Shown one piece after another: positions 28,099-36,727 of a stretch of DNA of 64,000 bases (positions within the stretch are counted from its first letter, which is position 1; every line of letters starts with the position of its first letter). The DNA is from Lysinibacillus sphaericus OT4b.31. GTDB lineage: Bacteria > Bacillota > Bacilli > Bacillales_A > Planococcaceae. The notes below the pieces were generated by a model. The model made no database searches. It was not told the DNA's origin and saw only the letters and a program-made list of their open reading frames with translations. Position numbers and translations under genes: made by a program. The stretch spans positions 1,774,182 to 1,838,181 of the forward strand of contig NZ_KB933398.1 in assembly GCF_000392615.1 (NCBI RefSeq), given 5' to 3'.

Positions 28099-28189
28099 AA
28101 AAACCTCTAGCAGATGTCACAGACGCTTACTAAAGCTAATCTGGACGGAATTACGCTAAGGTGTAATAGATATATAGAAGGTGAATAAA

Positions 28190-28456
28190 ATGGGAAAAAA
28201 ACGAAAACAGCAACAGCGAGTAGACGATAGCTTAACAGCAGGTTTACCAAAGCAGCAGGCAGTTACATTAGCCGATCAGTTAGGTGGTGACGTGCTTGCC
28301 AAGTTAAAAGCTGCTAAGCAAGATCTAACAGCGAAAGAGCAGGCAGCAGAGGAAGAACGCCAAGCTAAGCAAGCCTTTGAGCGCAAGCAACGTGAAAAAA
28401 ATAAATCGTTTGAGGAATTACTAAACGACTACGGTGATAAAGGCTCGAAATTCTAA
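28190..28456 (+). CDS. yqkE: Small lysine/glutamine-rich protein YqkE (DUF3886)
   Basis: 88 residues from ATG at 28190 (start MGKKRKQQQ), preceded by AGAAGGTGAATAAA. Highly charged with a long helical, Ala/Glu/Lys-rich segment (AKEQAAEEERQAKQAFERKQ) and a C-terminal SFEELLNDYGDK motif typical of DUF3886. It sits between yqkD and yqkF homologues as in B. subtilis. Function unknown. A canonical terminator follows. Confidence 0.85.
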   Translation: MGKKRKQQQRVDDSLTAGLPKQQAVTLADQLGGDVLAKLKAAKQDLTAKEQAAEEERQAKQAFERKQREKNKSFEELLNDYGDKGSKF

Positions 28457-28462
28457 TGAACG

Positions 28463-28497
28463 CAGTGAATCCACATGTGGGGTTCACTGTTTTTTTA
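28463..28497 (+). terminator. Terminator after yqkE
   Basis: CAGTGAATCC pairs with GGGTTCACTG (one mismatch), followed by seven T residues. Confidence 0.88.
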
Positions 28498-28532
28498 TTT
28501 CGCTTAAAGTGTGAAACGTGTCCTTAATATGC

Positions 28533-28884
28533 TTAAAATGATTTCATTTCAATGGTTACTTGATCGACTCCAAAACTATTGTGTGGTCCAAAATAAGTAT
28601 TTATTTCTAATGTGACTTCATATGCCCCGCCAATACCATATAATTGTTTAATTTTTATTATTTTTGTATCCCAAGCTGCCCATTGTGGTAAATCTGAGAG
28701 GTTTTATATAGTTCACCAGTGGCTTCATCAATTGTTGAACGAAGACTGTTTATTAAAGCTAGTTCTAATGTATGACAATAATCTGTACCTGCTTCAGATT
28801 TTCCGTTTCAGCGTAAGTATTGGGAAGTGGCATAAAAAAAGATAAGAGCAACAATACAATGTTAATCTTTGCAAAATACCTCAC
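28533..28884 (-). pseudogene. Frameshifted DUF3888-like secreted protein
   Basis: Reading the reverse strand from a GTG at 28884 gives a signal peptide (RYFAKINIVLLLLSFFMPLP, then NTYAETENLKQ). The frame is then lost, but a second frame continues as EAGTDYCHTLELALINSLRS, TIDEATGELYKTS, and a third as LPQWAAWDTKIIKIKQLYGI, GGAYEVTLEINTYFGPHNSF, GVDQVTIEMKSF and stop. Together this is a full-length DUF3888-type protein of about 115 residues interrupted by two frameshifts. Unless the assembly has errors, it is a pseudogene. The plus-strand frames through this stretch are shadows. Confidence 0.75.
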
Positions 28885-29145
28885 CACCCTAAAGGAAGAT
28901 GCAATTTATTTAAATTTTTGGCATTTTTTAAAAATTCAATATAGCGAGGGAAAAAACTGCGAAACTTCTTGTGGAACAATGAGCGAGTTAGACCCCGTAC
29001 AGAGCGTGGTGAAGGAGAAGACTAGACGGTTCATCGGTGGAAAGTGAGTGGCTTTTTCTAGACGAAAGAAATATGACTGTAGATAAACTCGTTTTTGCTA
29101 AGAGTTTATCTACAATCTAAGTCGAGCCCTTATCATTTTTGAATA
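28885..29145. other. Intergenic region with a repeat-family hairpin
   Basis: Mostly AT-rich sequence without a believable gene. At its right end lies the hairpin described at 29078-29114. I see no promoter I would defend. Confidence 0.4.
29078..29114. terminator. Hairpin of the TGTAGAYAAACT repeat family
   Basis: TGTAGATAAACTC and GAGTTTATCTACA are exact reverse complements across an 11-base loop. A close relative occurs at 44486-44522 with matching flanks (TCTACA, A or G, TCT, A or G, AG). It probably serves as a bidirectional terminator; it lies just past the stop of the minus-strand gene at 29146. Confidence 0.65.
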
Positions 29146-29346
29146 CTATTTTCTTTTGTTGGATTGTGGTGGTGTGTCCTGACTAGATAGATCAATTTTA
29201 TTTTTTACTTTTGCATCCCATTCAGCAGAGAATTCTTCATTTGGGGTATTGTCAGGCTTACTGTCATTACTAGTATTGTTGTATTTGAAAATTTCAGAAG
29301 GGTTGTGCTTTTTTTCGCTCATCGTCTTTTTGTTATTTTTATGCAT
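29146..29346 (-). CDS. Small hydrophilic protein of unknown function
   Basis: 66 residues, rich in Asn, Lys, Ser, Pro and Asp and probably disordered (NNTSNDSKPDNTPNEEFSAE). It begins MHKNNKKTMSEKKHNPSE. AGGAGGTG lies eight bases before the ATG, the strongest evidence that it is real. No family recognised. Its composition is like small spore-associated proteins, but I have no direct support for that. Confidence 0.6.
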   Translation of the reverse strand: MHKNNKKTMSEKKHNPSEIFKYNNTSNDSKPDNTPNEEFSAEWDAKVKNKIDLSSQDTPPQSNKRK

Positions 29347-29551
29347 GGATTTTCACCTCCTAGTAGTAATGTGTGCACTATAGATGGTTTTATGCTCAAT
29401 GGCGTAGCATTTGATCATGACGCGAACAGTATATAAAGCTTTGCAATTAAAATGATTGTTCAGTAATAAAGGTTTTTGGATTTATTTGTAGAATCAGTAT
29501 CCTTAACTAGTGAAATAATAAACTCTTATAAATTACATAAGGAGAGATGAA

Positions 29552-30079
29552 ATGTTTCCTACATTAGAAACAGAAAGACTACTATTAAGGGAAATTAAAA
29601 AAGAAGATGCACAGGGGATTTTTAATTGTTTCTCCAACAATGATGTCACCCAATTTTATGGGCAAGATACATTGGAAAGTGTGGAACAAGCAGAACAGTT
29701 CGTTGAATTCTTCTCGAAAATCTATATGGAAAAAAGAGGCATTCGTTGGGGGATAGAAATAAAGGGCAGTACTGGAATCATTGGTACAATCGGCTTTAAT
29801 TCATGGCTACCTAAACATAAACGTGCCGAAATTGGTTATGAAATACATCCAGATTACTGGAGAAATGGTTATACTACGGAAGCAATAATAAGCGTTTTAT
29901 CGTATGGTTTTAAAGAACTAGATTTGACGCGCGTTGGTGCTGTTGTATTTATTGAAAATGAGGCATCGAACAAATTATTAACGAAAATTGGCTTTCAACA
30001 AGAGGGCATATTGAGGGACTATATGTATCAAAATGGGAAAGCTCATGACACTTATATTTATTCATTATTAAGTAGATAA
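29552..30079 (+). CDS. GNAT acetyltransferase, RimJ/RimL type
   Basis: 175 residues. FPTLETERLLLREIKKEDAQ is the RimJ/RimL start signature; the acetyl-CoA loop is IHPDYWRNGYTTEAIISVLS and the C-terminal part has RVGAVVFIENEASNKLLTKI. GGAGAGATGA precedes the ATG. It is a single gene. The target is unknown; YoaA/YkkB-like members are common in Bacillaceae. Confidence 0.88.
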   Translation: MFPTLETERLLLREIKKEDAQGIFNCFSNNDVTQFYGQDTLESVEQAEQFVEFFSKIYMEKRGIRWGIEIKGSTGIIGTIGFNSWLPKHKRAEIGYEIHPDYWRNGYTTEAIISVLSYGFKELDLTRVGAVVFIENEASNKLLTKIGFQQEGILRDYMYQNGKAHDTYIYSLLSR

Positions 30080-30292
30080 TAGGGTGTAAGTAGCATCTAT
30101 TTTTCGAAAATATTTACAGGTAAACTTGCGGATGATAAAATGAATTGACTTCTAATAGGAGATTTACAAGGTGTTTCCTACCTCCTGTATGTAAGAAAAA
30201 ATTACTAGGAGAACTGCCAATAACATATAACTCTTTATAGAATAGTTTTTAGTCTTTGTTACAGACATTTAAATTATGATAGGAGAGCAAAA

Positions 30293-30796
30293 ATGATTGA
30301 ATTAAGCACAAAAAGACTAAGATTAATCCCATTAAACGCTAACAATCTGAAATTACTAATGGATCATCACAAGGAACTGGCAGTAGAGTTATCATTAAGT
30401 AATGAAGAGGTACTTCTTGATGATGAAACTAGACATGCTTTGAAATACAGACTTTCGAAATTATTGGCAGATGAGCACAATTATATATGGCACACGAATT
30501 GGTTAATCGTGTCGAAAGATAATAACAGTTCTGTTGGCGGTATCATGATTAAAGGGCTTCCAAATGACAAGGGGGAAGTCATAATTGGTTACTATACCTA
30601 TCCATCATATCAGGGAAACGGCTATATGACAGAAACGATTGATACGATGAAAAGTTGGTTATTAAGTCAGCCGGATGTCACCTATGTCATTGCGGATACT
30701 GAAAAAGACAATATAGCCTCCCACAAGGTGTTAGAAAAAGCCGGAGCAGAATTATTTAAAGAAACGGAAGAATTATATTTTTGGAGATTTTTTTGA
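30293..30796 (+). CDS. GNAT acetyltransferase
   Basis: 167 residues with the RimJ/RimL-like beginning ELSTKRLRLIPLNANNLKLL and the acetyl-CoA loop YPSYQGNGYMTETIDTMKSW. KDNIASHKVLEKAGAELFKE completes the fold. It has AGGAGAGCAAAA upstream and its own 213-bp leader. It is distinct from the preceding acetyltransferase and not a tandem duplicate. Substrate unknown. Confidence 0.86.
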   Translation: MIELSTKRLRLIPLNANNLKLLMDHHKELAVELSLSNEEVLLDDETRHALKYRLSKLLADEHNYIWHTNWLIVSKDNNSSVGGIMIKGLPNDKGEVIIGYYTYPSYQGNGYMTETIDTMKSWLLSQPDVTYVIADTEKDNIASHKVLEKAGAELFKETEELYFWRFF

Positions 30797-31126
30797 AATA
30801 TGTTGCCGACATGATGGATAACATTACAATTTTGGTCGCAATTAGAATCGCACCTACTAAAACAATGAATCTTTAAAAAGAATTTAAGAATAAGAGCAAA
30901 TGGGCCAGTCAGAAAAATTCTTTCAAACAATTAACTTACGATATAGACTTTTCGCTTTCGCCCCATAAAACATAGGAGTCTACTCGGATTTTTAGTTTGA
31001 TATCAAAAAAATAGTATACTAGGAGTATTGAACTGTACTTCTAGTATACTATTTATATTTTAAGACTTTATTATTAAAAGTGAGCAGTGCTTCACACTAT
31101 CTATGATACATTGCGAGTTGAGCAAC
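30797..31126. other. Intergenic region, no gene seen
   Basis: 330 bp of AT-rich sequence. The only strong structure is the inverted repeat at 31009-31054. Short frames on either strand lack ribosome binding sites. Confidence 0.5.
31009..31054. terminator. Long inverted repeat / bidirectional terminator
   Basis: AAATAGTATACTAG and CTAGTATACTATTT are exact reverse complements with an 18-base loop that itself contains AGTA/TACT. T-rich and A-rich flanks suit termination from both directions, between the plus-strand acetyltransferase and the minus-strand vanZ-like gene. Confidence 0.65.
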
Positions 31127-31606
31127 TTATCGACGGCGTATCCCCATAAATGCCTTGCGAATTTTTCCCACTAGCACGACCATTCCAACAAAAACAATCG
31201 CGCCAGCTGTGTCGACTAATACATCTTGAGCGCTCATCAAGCGACCGGGTGTAAAGCTTTGGCGAAATTCATCCAACAAAGCTATAAGCATTGTGCCAAG
31301 GATAGCAACACCCGCAGCATGTCGACGTTTCCCCCATGCGAAATAGAGTCCAAGTGCTATACAGCCAAACCCAACAAAATGTGTAAGCTTGCGGATTAAA
31401 AACTCTACAAATTTAAAGTAGCCACGCTCTTCGATAGAAACAACAGTGTCCCAATAGGGGATATGTAGTCGAGACAATTGTTGCTCAAAAGGCTTATTGG
31501 CCAAAATTTCCTCTAATTCAGGAACGATAGACTGTTGTTCGTACGTCATGCTGGAGGATATGATAAGTATGACTAAAAATGTAAGTAAGATAAGCCATTT
31601 TTTCAT
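31127..31606 (-). CDS. VanZ-like membrane protein
   Basis: 159 residues with a signal-like helix (about 4-22) and three more helices. The VanZ signature is present: RKLTHFVGFGCIALGLYFAW, then IALLDEFRQSFTPGR and SAQDVLVDTAGAI. VanZ proteins confer low-level teicoplanin resistance in Enterococcus; chromosomal homologues in Bacillaceae have no clear role. Its ATG overlaps the stop of the upstream aldo/keto reductase gene by 4 bases, so they are cotranscribed. Confidence 0.88.
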   Translation of the reverse strand: MKKWLILLTFLVILIISSSMTYEQQSIVPELEEILANKPFEQQLSRLHIPYWDTVVSIEERGYFKFVEFLIRKLTHFVGFGCIALGLYFAWGKRRHAAGVAILGTMLIALLDEFRQSFTPGRLMSAQDVLVDTAGAIVFVGMVVLVGKIRKAFMGIRRR

Positions 31607-32502
31607 CGGTGATCTTGATATTGTTCGGCTTTTGTCAGTTCATTGGCTATTTCAAAATTCAATATACCTATAGATTTTTCATAGGCTGCAAGTGTTTGTG
31701 CAAGTTGCTCCTGTGAGCTGGCACCAACCACGGTTGAGGCGATAGCCGATTCTTTCAGATTAAAAGCTAATGCGAGCGCATGTAAATCGTCATAATGTCT
31801 TGCTAAACCTGTTAATGTTGTCGATAACTCATCTGTCGTGTAGGAGTTATAGCCATTGTCACCCTGCAAACGTTTTTCCCGAGTATTTGTCAATAAACCT
31901 TTTGCAACGGTACCTCGTGTAACGACAGAAGCGCCATTGCTTGCGATAAAATCTAGCCACTCTTCTGGACGACGGTCGAGCGCACTATATTGCATCATGA
32001 CACTTTTCGCTGAACTTGTTGGTAAAAACCGCTTCAATACATTTGGTCGAATGGAAGAAATGCCGTATTGTCGAATTAGCCCATCCTTTTTTAAGTCTTC
32101 AAATGTACTGATAATGCCAGCCCATTCATCCTCTATCGTACCTCCGTGTAGCTGATAGACATCAATATAATCTGTACCTAGCCGTTGTAAGCTTGCATGT
32201 AGTGCTTTTTTTATATACGAAGGAGAGGCATCCCAGTGCCAACCTTTCACTCCTTCTGTCCAGCGATTGCCGACCTTTGTCGCTAAAATAATATCCTGTC
32301 GGCGTTTTCCTAAAGTTTCTCCGATGATTTCCTCGTTGACGCCCAAATCATATAAATCAGCTGTATCGAAATAGTTGATACCAGCGTCTAGCGCCATGTC
32401 GACAATGCCAGCTGCTTGCTCCTTATCTGTCGAAAGAGACATACCCCCTAAGCTAATTTCTGATATGAACAAATCACTCGAGCCGAGTTGTCTTTTTTTC
32501 AT
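31603..32502 (-). CDS. yqkF: Aldo/keto reductase YqkF
   Basis: 299 residues, NADPH-dependent aldo/keto reductase fold. It starts KKRQLGSSDLFISEISLGG. The catalytic Asp-Tyr-Lys-His set is seen in NYFDTADLYDLG, ILATKVG and DVYQLHGG. The ATG at 32502 follows AAGGAGG by eight bases; longer in-frame extensions lack a site and run into the nudF promoter region. Position before nudF and after yqkE matches B. subtilis yqkF, though here it is inverted relative to nudF. Confidence 0.9.
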   Translation of the reverse strand: MKKRQLGSSDLFISEISLGGMSLSTDKEQAAGIVDMALDAGINYFDTADLYDLGVNEEIIGETLGKRRQDIILATKVGNRWTEGVKGWHWDASPSYIKKALHASLQRLGTDYIDVYQLHGGTIEDEWAGIISTFEDLKKDGLIRQYGISSIRPNVLKRFLPTSSAKSVMMQYSALDRRPEEWLDFIASNGASVVTRGTVAKGLLTNTREKRLQGDNGYNSYTTDELSTTLTGLARHYDDLHALALAFNLKESAIASTVVGASSQEQLAQTLAAYEKSIGILNFEIANELTKAEQYQDHR

Positions 32503-32578
32503 GTCAATAACCTCCTTCGAATCTTCTCCTTGTAATGGTACAATGAACGTATCTGAAGAACAAGCGAGGTTGGAGCAG

Positions 32579-33115
32579 ATGAAAAAGTTTGAAGAAAAAA
32601 CGACACAGTCAACCGCTATTTTTGACGGGAAAATTGTGAAACTACAGGTAGATGATGTTATATTACCGAATGGTAACATGGCTAAACGGGAAATTATCAA
32701 GCATCCAGGTGCAGTAGCGGTCATTGCCATTACGCATGAAGGCAAGCTTGTGATGGTTGAGCAATATCGTAAAGCACTTGAACGTTCAATTATCGAAATT
32801 CCAGCGGGGAAGCTTGAACCAGGTGAGGAGCCGATTGTTACAGCACGTCGAGAATTAGAAGAAGAAACGGGTTATGGTGCAAAGGAATTTACGTTTTTAC
32901 AAACTTTTGCAACGTCACCAGGCTTTGCGGACGAGGTCATTCATCTTTTTGTAGCGAAGGATTTATACAACATTGAAAACAAAGCAGATTTAGATGAAGA
33001 TGAGTTTGTCGAATTACTAGAAGTTTCGTTGGAAGAGGCACAAGCGATGGTCGCTGATGAGCGTATATACGACGCCAAGACTGCGTTTGCAGTACTTTGG
33101 CTTGCGCTACAATAA
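32579..33115 (+). CDS. nudF: ADP-ribose pyrophosphatase NudF
   Basis: 178 residues. The Nudix box GKLEPGEEPIVTARRELEEE (then TGY) is intact (GX5EX7REUXEEXGU). The N-terminus KKFEEKTTQSTAIFDGKIVK and SPGFADEVIHLFVAKDL closely match B. subtilis NudF/YqkG, which cleaves ADP-ribose to AMP and ribose 5-phosphate. The ATG at 32579 is chosen by alignment to the family; an ATG at 32543 lies directly after a TACAAT -10-like hexamer and is unlikely. It is divergent from yqkF. Confidence 0.92.
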   Translation: MKKFEEKTTQSTAIFDGKIVKLQVDDVILPNGNMAKREIIKHPGAVAVIAITHEGKLVMVEQYRKALERSIIEIPAGKLEPGEEPIVTARRELEEETGYGAKEFTFLQTFATSPGFADEVIHLFVAKDLYNIENKADLDEDEFVELLEVSLEEAQAMVADERIYDAKTAFAVLWLALQ

Positions 33116-33189
33116 GTCAAACAAACTTTAGCATAATAGAAGCGGACGAGCATAAGCTGTACAAACCTTGATAGAAAAGGAGCATGCTT

Positions 33190-33702
33190 ATGTCTCGTAC
33201 GGTTTCTATATTTTATCACGCATCGATTGTTGCAGTGAGCTTCGTTTGTGGCGTCATCTGCTTTCATATTATTGGTGGGGCGAATGCAGAGCCTTTTATT
33301 TTGTTTATAGAACCACGTTTAGCAGATGGGGACAGGCAGTCCATTTTTCGGTTAGTATTGCCTGTTGCTGCTTCCGTTGTCATTGTGCTATTGCTTGCAA
33401 CACATAGCGTGCTGAAAGTTTTAGTGCGCGTCACGGTCGCTATGCGCGCAACTTTTTTTGGCTTTAGCTCGGTATTTTTACTCCAAAAACTAGAAGCATT
33501 TTGGCTTTATACGATTTGGTGGTTCCCATTTCAACTCATCTATTGTATATTGTTGCTAGTCCTTTGCAATTTACTTGTTCCCGCTTGGTCGAAGCGAAAA
33601 ATCGGGAAAAAGATGAATGGGCGGACAATTTTGTTGAATTTTATTGCTTTTTTCATCATAATAGTTGCTGAGTTTATTGTAATATCGTATGTATTAAAAT
33701 GA
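33190..33702 (+). CDS. Polytopic membrane protein at the spoIIM position
   Basis: 170 residues from ATG 33190, seven bases after AAAAGGAG. About five membrane helices (roughly 8-30, 54-76, 78-100, 109-136 and 150-168). In B. subtilis this slot, between nudF and fur, holds spoIIM, whose product helps engulfing cells dissolve septal peptidoglycan. The stretch VRVTVAMRATFFGFSSVFLL and WWFPFQLIYCILLLVL recall the KG..GF..GFL and P.NL motifs of SpoIIM, but the match is loose. Call by position plus topology: a diverged SpoIIM is likely but unproven. Confidence 0.55.
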   Translation: MSRTVSIFYHASIVAVSFVCGVICFHIIGGANAEPFILFIEPRLADGDRQSIFRLVLPVAASVVIVLLLATHSVLKVLVRVTVAMRATFFGFSSVFLLQKLEAFWLYTIWWFPFQLIYCILLLVLCNLLVPAWSKRKIGKKMNGRTILLNFIAFFIIIVAEFIVISYVLK

Positions 33703-33772
33703 TTAATAAATTTGTAAAAGTGTTGCCACAGGTAAAAATATGAAATGACATATTTGAAAACTAATCACTATC

Positions 33773-33802
33773 TTGTAATAGGATTTACTCCTTTGGTATA
33801 AT
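33773..33802 (+). promoter_or_regulatory. Promoter of fur
   Basis: -35 TTGTAA at 33773-33778 and -10 TATAAT at 33797-33802 with 18-bp spacing; TGG before the -10 gives an extended -10. Transcription would start about 20 bp before the fur ATG. I see no obvious 19-bp Fur box on top of it. Confidence 0.75.
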
Positions 33803-33826
33803 GGAAAGAGTTTAGGGGGGCGTCAC

Positions 33827-34291
33827 ATGGAAAGCCGAATTGATCGTATAAAAAAACAGTTGCATAGTGCTAGTTACAAGCTGACGCCGCAGCGAGAAGC
33901 AACAGTTGCTGTATTGCTTGAGCATGAAGAGGACCATTTAAGTGCGGAAGATGTTTATCTTTTAGTAAAAGATAAAGCGCCTGAAATTGGTTTAGCTACT
34001 GTCTATAGAACGTTAGAGTTACTAACAGAGCTCAAAATTGTCGACAAAATCAACTTTGGCGATGGCGTATCACGCTATGATTTACGTCAAGAGGGAGCTG
34101 CGCATTTCCATCATCATCTTGTTTGTATTGAATGTGGTGCTGTTGATGAAATCCAAGAAGACTTACTTGAAGATGTGGAAGCCGTTGTTGAAAAGCGTTG
34201 GAACTTTATCATAAAGGACCACAGACTAACTTTCCACGGTATCTGCTGGCGCTGTCATGATAAAATCGACGGAAATGATGAAGAACAATAA
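33827..34291 (+). CDS. fur: Ferric uptake regulator family repressor
   Basis: 154 residues: winged helix (LTPQREATVAVLLEHEEDHL, TVYRTLELLTELKIVDK) and dimerisation domain with HFHHHLVCIECGAVDEI. CIEC and CWRC form the structural Cys4 zinc site, and the His-rich segment the regulatory metal site. The location upstream of xerD and deoB, as in B. subtilis, favours Fur over the paralogues PerR and Zur. GGGGGGCGTC provides the ribosome binding site. A terminator follows. Confidence 0.93.
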   Translation: MESRIDRIKKQLHSASYKLTPQREATVAVLLEHEEDHLSAEDVYLLVKDKAPEIGLATVYRTLELLTELKIVDKINFGDGVSRYDLRQEGAAHFHHHLVCIECGAVDEIQEDLLEDVEAVVEKRWNFIIKDHRLTFHGICWRCHDKIDGNDEEQ

Positions 34292-34298
34292 CGAGAAG

Positions 34299-34343
34299 CT
34301 GTCTGATGAAATCTAGGAATGGATTAAATCAGACAGTTTTTTT
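34299..34343 (+). terminator. Terminator after fur
   Basis: CTGTCTGAT and ATCAGACAG are exact reverse complements, followed by seven T residues. Confidence 0.88.
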
Positions 34344-34407
34344 GTTTTGTTAAAAATTGAGTCGAATATACTGTCTGTCTTCTCGAATGGTAGAGGAGGC
34401 AAGTTTT

Positions 34408-34485
34408 TTGATAAAGAACGAATCATCAACAGCAACGCGCATAGTTGGGAGTATTAGCGTGACAACACATGGAAGGCGTTTTTAG
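34408..34485 (+). CDS. Possible 25-residue peptide between fur and xerD
   Basis: GAGGAGGC lies nine bases before a TTG that opens a 25-codon frame, IKNESSTATRIVGSISVTTH and then GRRF. It has no hydrophobic segment. B. subtilis encodes a small protein (YqzK) in this interval, but I see no resemblance. The ribosome binding site is the main reason to list it; the frame could be chance. Confidence 0.3.
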   Translation: MIKNESSTATRIVGSISVTTHGRRF

Positions 34486-34503
34486 CACTTTTCTTAGTAT
34501 GCG

Positions 34504-34512
34504 TGCTAAAAT
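34504..34512 (+). promoter_or_regulatory. Extended -10 element of xerD
   Basis: TGCTAAAAT fits an extended -10 (TGnTAAAAT) about 30 bp before the xerD ATG. The -35 region is weak. Confidence 0.45.
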
Positions 34513-34543
34513 AGAGAATAATTGACAGTAAGGGGGCGTTGTG

Positions 34544-35446
34544 ATGAATGAATTTCACTATGCAATAGAGGATTATATCCATTTTATCCAAGTTGAGCGG
34601 CAATTATCTATTAATACATTAGCATCCTATCGCCGAGATTTAGAGAATTATGTGCGATTCTTACAGGAAGCTGAAGGAATGTCTGATTTCGGTAAAGTGG
34701 AACGAACAACTATATTACGCCATTTAGAGCAGCTACGCATGCAAGGTAAGACGAGTCGTACTGTAGCGCGCCATATTTCCTCCATTCGTAGTTTCCATCA
34801 ATTTCTTCTACGTGAAAAACGTACGGAAAAAGACCCAACTGTGCATTTAGAAATGCCAACTATTGAACAAAAGCTACCGAATATCCTTTCTATCGAAGAA
34901 ATCGAATCCTTACTGACAGCACCGAATCGTAGTAAGCCTCAGGGTGTTCGCGATGTAGCTATGCTTGAGCTATTATACGGCTCAGGGATGCGTATTAGCG
35001 AACTAATTGCGCTTGATTTAGCCGATATCCACCTAACAATGGGGTTTGTCCGTGTGTTTGGCAAGGGAGGTAAGGAACGTATTATACCGCTCGGCAAAAG
35101 TGCCCTGACAGCATTAAGTGCTTATTTGGACGGCGCACGAGGTCAATTGCAAGGGAAATACCCAAAAACAGATGCATTTTTTATTAATCAAAGAGGGAAA
35201 CGTTTAACAAGGCAGGGTTGTTGGAAATTAATGAAGGAGCATGCTCTAAAGGCAGGCATCCAACATGAGTTAACACCGCATACATTGCGACACTCTTTTG
35301 CAACACATTTAGTGGAAAATGGGGCGGATTTACGGGCGGTTCAGGAAATGTTGGGACACGCTGATATATCTACAACACAAATTTATACACATATTAGCAA
35401 AACACGACTATCCGAGGTATATAAGCAATTCCATCCACGCGCGTAA
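34544..35446 (+). CDS. xerD: Tyrosine recombinase XerD
   Basis: 300 residues. XerD with XerC resolves chromosome dimers at dif. The catalytic set is intact: Arg150 (YGSGMRISEL), Lys174 (GKGGKERIIPL), His246 and Arg249 (HTLRHSFATHL), His272 (GHADISTTQ) and nucleophile Tyr281 (IYTHISK). The N-terminal SAM-like core-binding domain covers about 1-100. The ATG at 34544 is seven bases from GGGGG, better than the GTG at 34541. It lies between fur and deoB as ripX/xerD does in B. subtilis. Confidence 0.95.
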   Translation: MNEFHYAIEDYIHFIQVERQLSINTLASYRRDLENYVRFLQEAEGMSDFGKVERTTILRHLEQLRMQGKTSRTVARHISSIRSFHQFLLREKRTEKDPTVHLEMPTIEQKLPNILSIEEIESLLTAPNRSKPQGVRDVAMLELLYGSGMRISELIALDLADIHLTMGFVRVFGKGGKERIIPLGKSALTALSAYLDGARGQLQGKYPKTDAFFINQRGKRLTRQGCWKLMKEHALKAGIQHELTPHTLRHSFATHLVENGADLRAVQEMLGHADISTTQIYTHISKTRLSEVYKQFHPRA

Positions 35447-35529
35447 TTATTTTTACCTTAGTCGGATGTCTGACCTTTATTTTTCACTGGTTTTTGGTAA
35501 AATAGAGTCGTGAGATTAGGAGGCAATAT

Positions 35530-36714
35530 ATGATGAATAATACATTTAAAAAAATCCACGTCGTGGTGATGGACTCAGTCGGTATTGGTGAAGCACCAGA
35601 CGCTGCAAACTTTGGAGATGTGGGCTCCCATACATTGGGGCATATCGCTGAAAAAATGAATGGGCTTACAATGCCGAACATGGAATCATTCGGTTTAGCA
35701 AATATTGAGCCACTACAAGGAATGCAAGCAAGCAATGCCCCGAAAGCGTACTTCGGAAAAATGCAGGAAGCCTCAGTTGGTAAAGATACAATGACTGGAC
35801 ACTGGGAAATCATGGGGTTGAATATTGATAAACCATTTAAAGTGTATCCGGATGGCTTCCCTGCAGAGCTTATTGCGGAGCTAGAAAAGCGTACTGGCCG
35901 TAAAGTACTGTGCAATAAACCTGCAAGTGGTACACAGGTTATTGAGGATTTTGGACAGGAGCATATGGAAACAGGAGCATTGATTGTTTATACATCTGCT
36001 GACCCTGTACTACAAATTGCTGCACACGAAGAAATAATTCCACTTGAGGAAATATATAAGATTTGTGAAATCGCACGTGAATTAACGTTGCAACCAGAGT
36101 ATTTAGTTGGACGTGTCATTGCTCGTCCGTTTGTTGGTACACCTGGAAACTTTACACGCACGTCAAATCGTCATGATTATGCATTAAAACCATTCGGTCG
36201 TACAACGATGAATGCATTGCAGGATGCCAATCTAGACGTTATTGCCATCGGAAAAATTTCTGATATTTTCAATGGTGAGGGTGTAACAGATGCAATACGT
36301 ACAAAAAATAATAATGATGGTATGGATAAATTTGCAGAGGTTGCACGTCGTGATTTTCACGGTATAAGCTTCTTAAATTTAGTAGACTTTGATGCAAATT
36401 TCGGGCATCGTCGTGATCCACTTGGCTATGGCAACGCTTTACAAGAATTTGACGCACGTCTCCCAGAAATTGTACAGGCAATGACAGAGGACGATTTACT
36501 AATAATTACGGCAGACCATGGCAATGATCCAACATTCCCTGGGACAGACCATACACGTGAATTTGTTCCCCTAATTGTTTATTCACCTCGTTTTAAAGGC
36601 GGCAATGAGCTTGCTTTACGTGATACTTTCGCAGATATTGCCGCAACTGTCGCTGAAAACTTTGGTGTCGAAGCACCACCATTTGGTAAAAGTTTCTTAA
36701 ATGATCTGAAATAA
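35530..36714 (+). CDS. deoB: Phosphopentomutase DeoB
   Basis: 394 residues of the alkaline phosphatase superfamily. It interconverts ribose or deoxyribose 1- and 5-phosphates in nucleoside salvage. Metal-binding motifs are [20 protein letters not shown] at the start, [10 protein letters not shown] (phospho-Thr region) and [19 protein letters not shown] near the C-terminus. GGAGG stands six bases before the first ATG, and a second ATG follows immediately. It forms an operon with pdp, 13 bp downstream. B. subtilis drm occupies the same place. Confidence 0.96.
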   Translation: MMNNTFKKIHVVVMDSVGIGEAPDAANFGDVGSHTLGHIAEKMNGLTMPNMESFGLANIEPLQGMQASNAPKAYFGKMQEASVGKDTMTGHWEIMGLNIDKPFKVYPDGFPAELIAELEKRTGRKVLCNKPASGTQVIEDFGQEHMETGALIVYTSADPVLQIAAHEEIIPLEEIYKICEIARELTLQPEYLVGRVIARPFVGTPGNFTRTSNRHDYALKPFGRTTMNALQDANLDVIAIGKISDIFNGEGVTDAIRTKNNNDGMDKFAEVARRDFHGISFLNLVDFDANFGHRRDPLGYGNALQEFDARLPEIVQAMTEDDLLIITADHGNDPTFPGTDHTREFVPLIVYSPRFKGGNELALRDTFADIAATVAENFGVEAPPFGKSFLNDLK

Positions 36715-36727
36715 GGGGGATTTTCGT

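Noticed and set aside
28612-29047. Two plus-strand frames of 75-77 codons after yqkE
   Set aside because: They are antisense shadows of the frameshifted DUF3888-like gene and AT-rich spacer; no ribosome binding sites.
30797-30930. Short frames after the acetyltransferase at 30293
   Set aside because: A 21-codon plus-strand frame and an overlapping minus-strand frame both lack ribosome binding sites and recognisable content.
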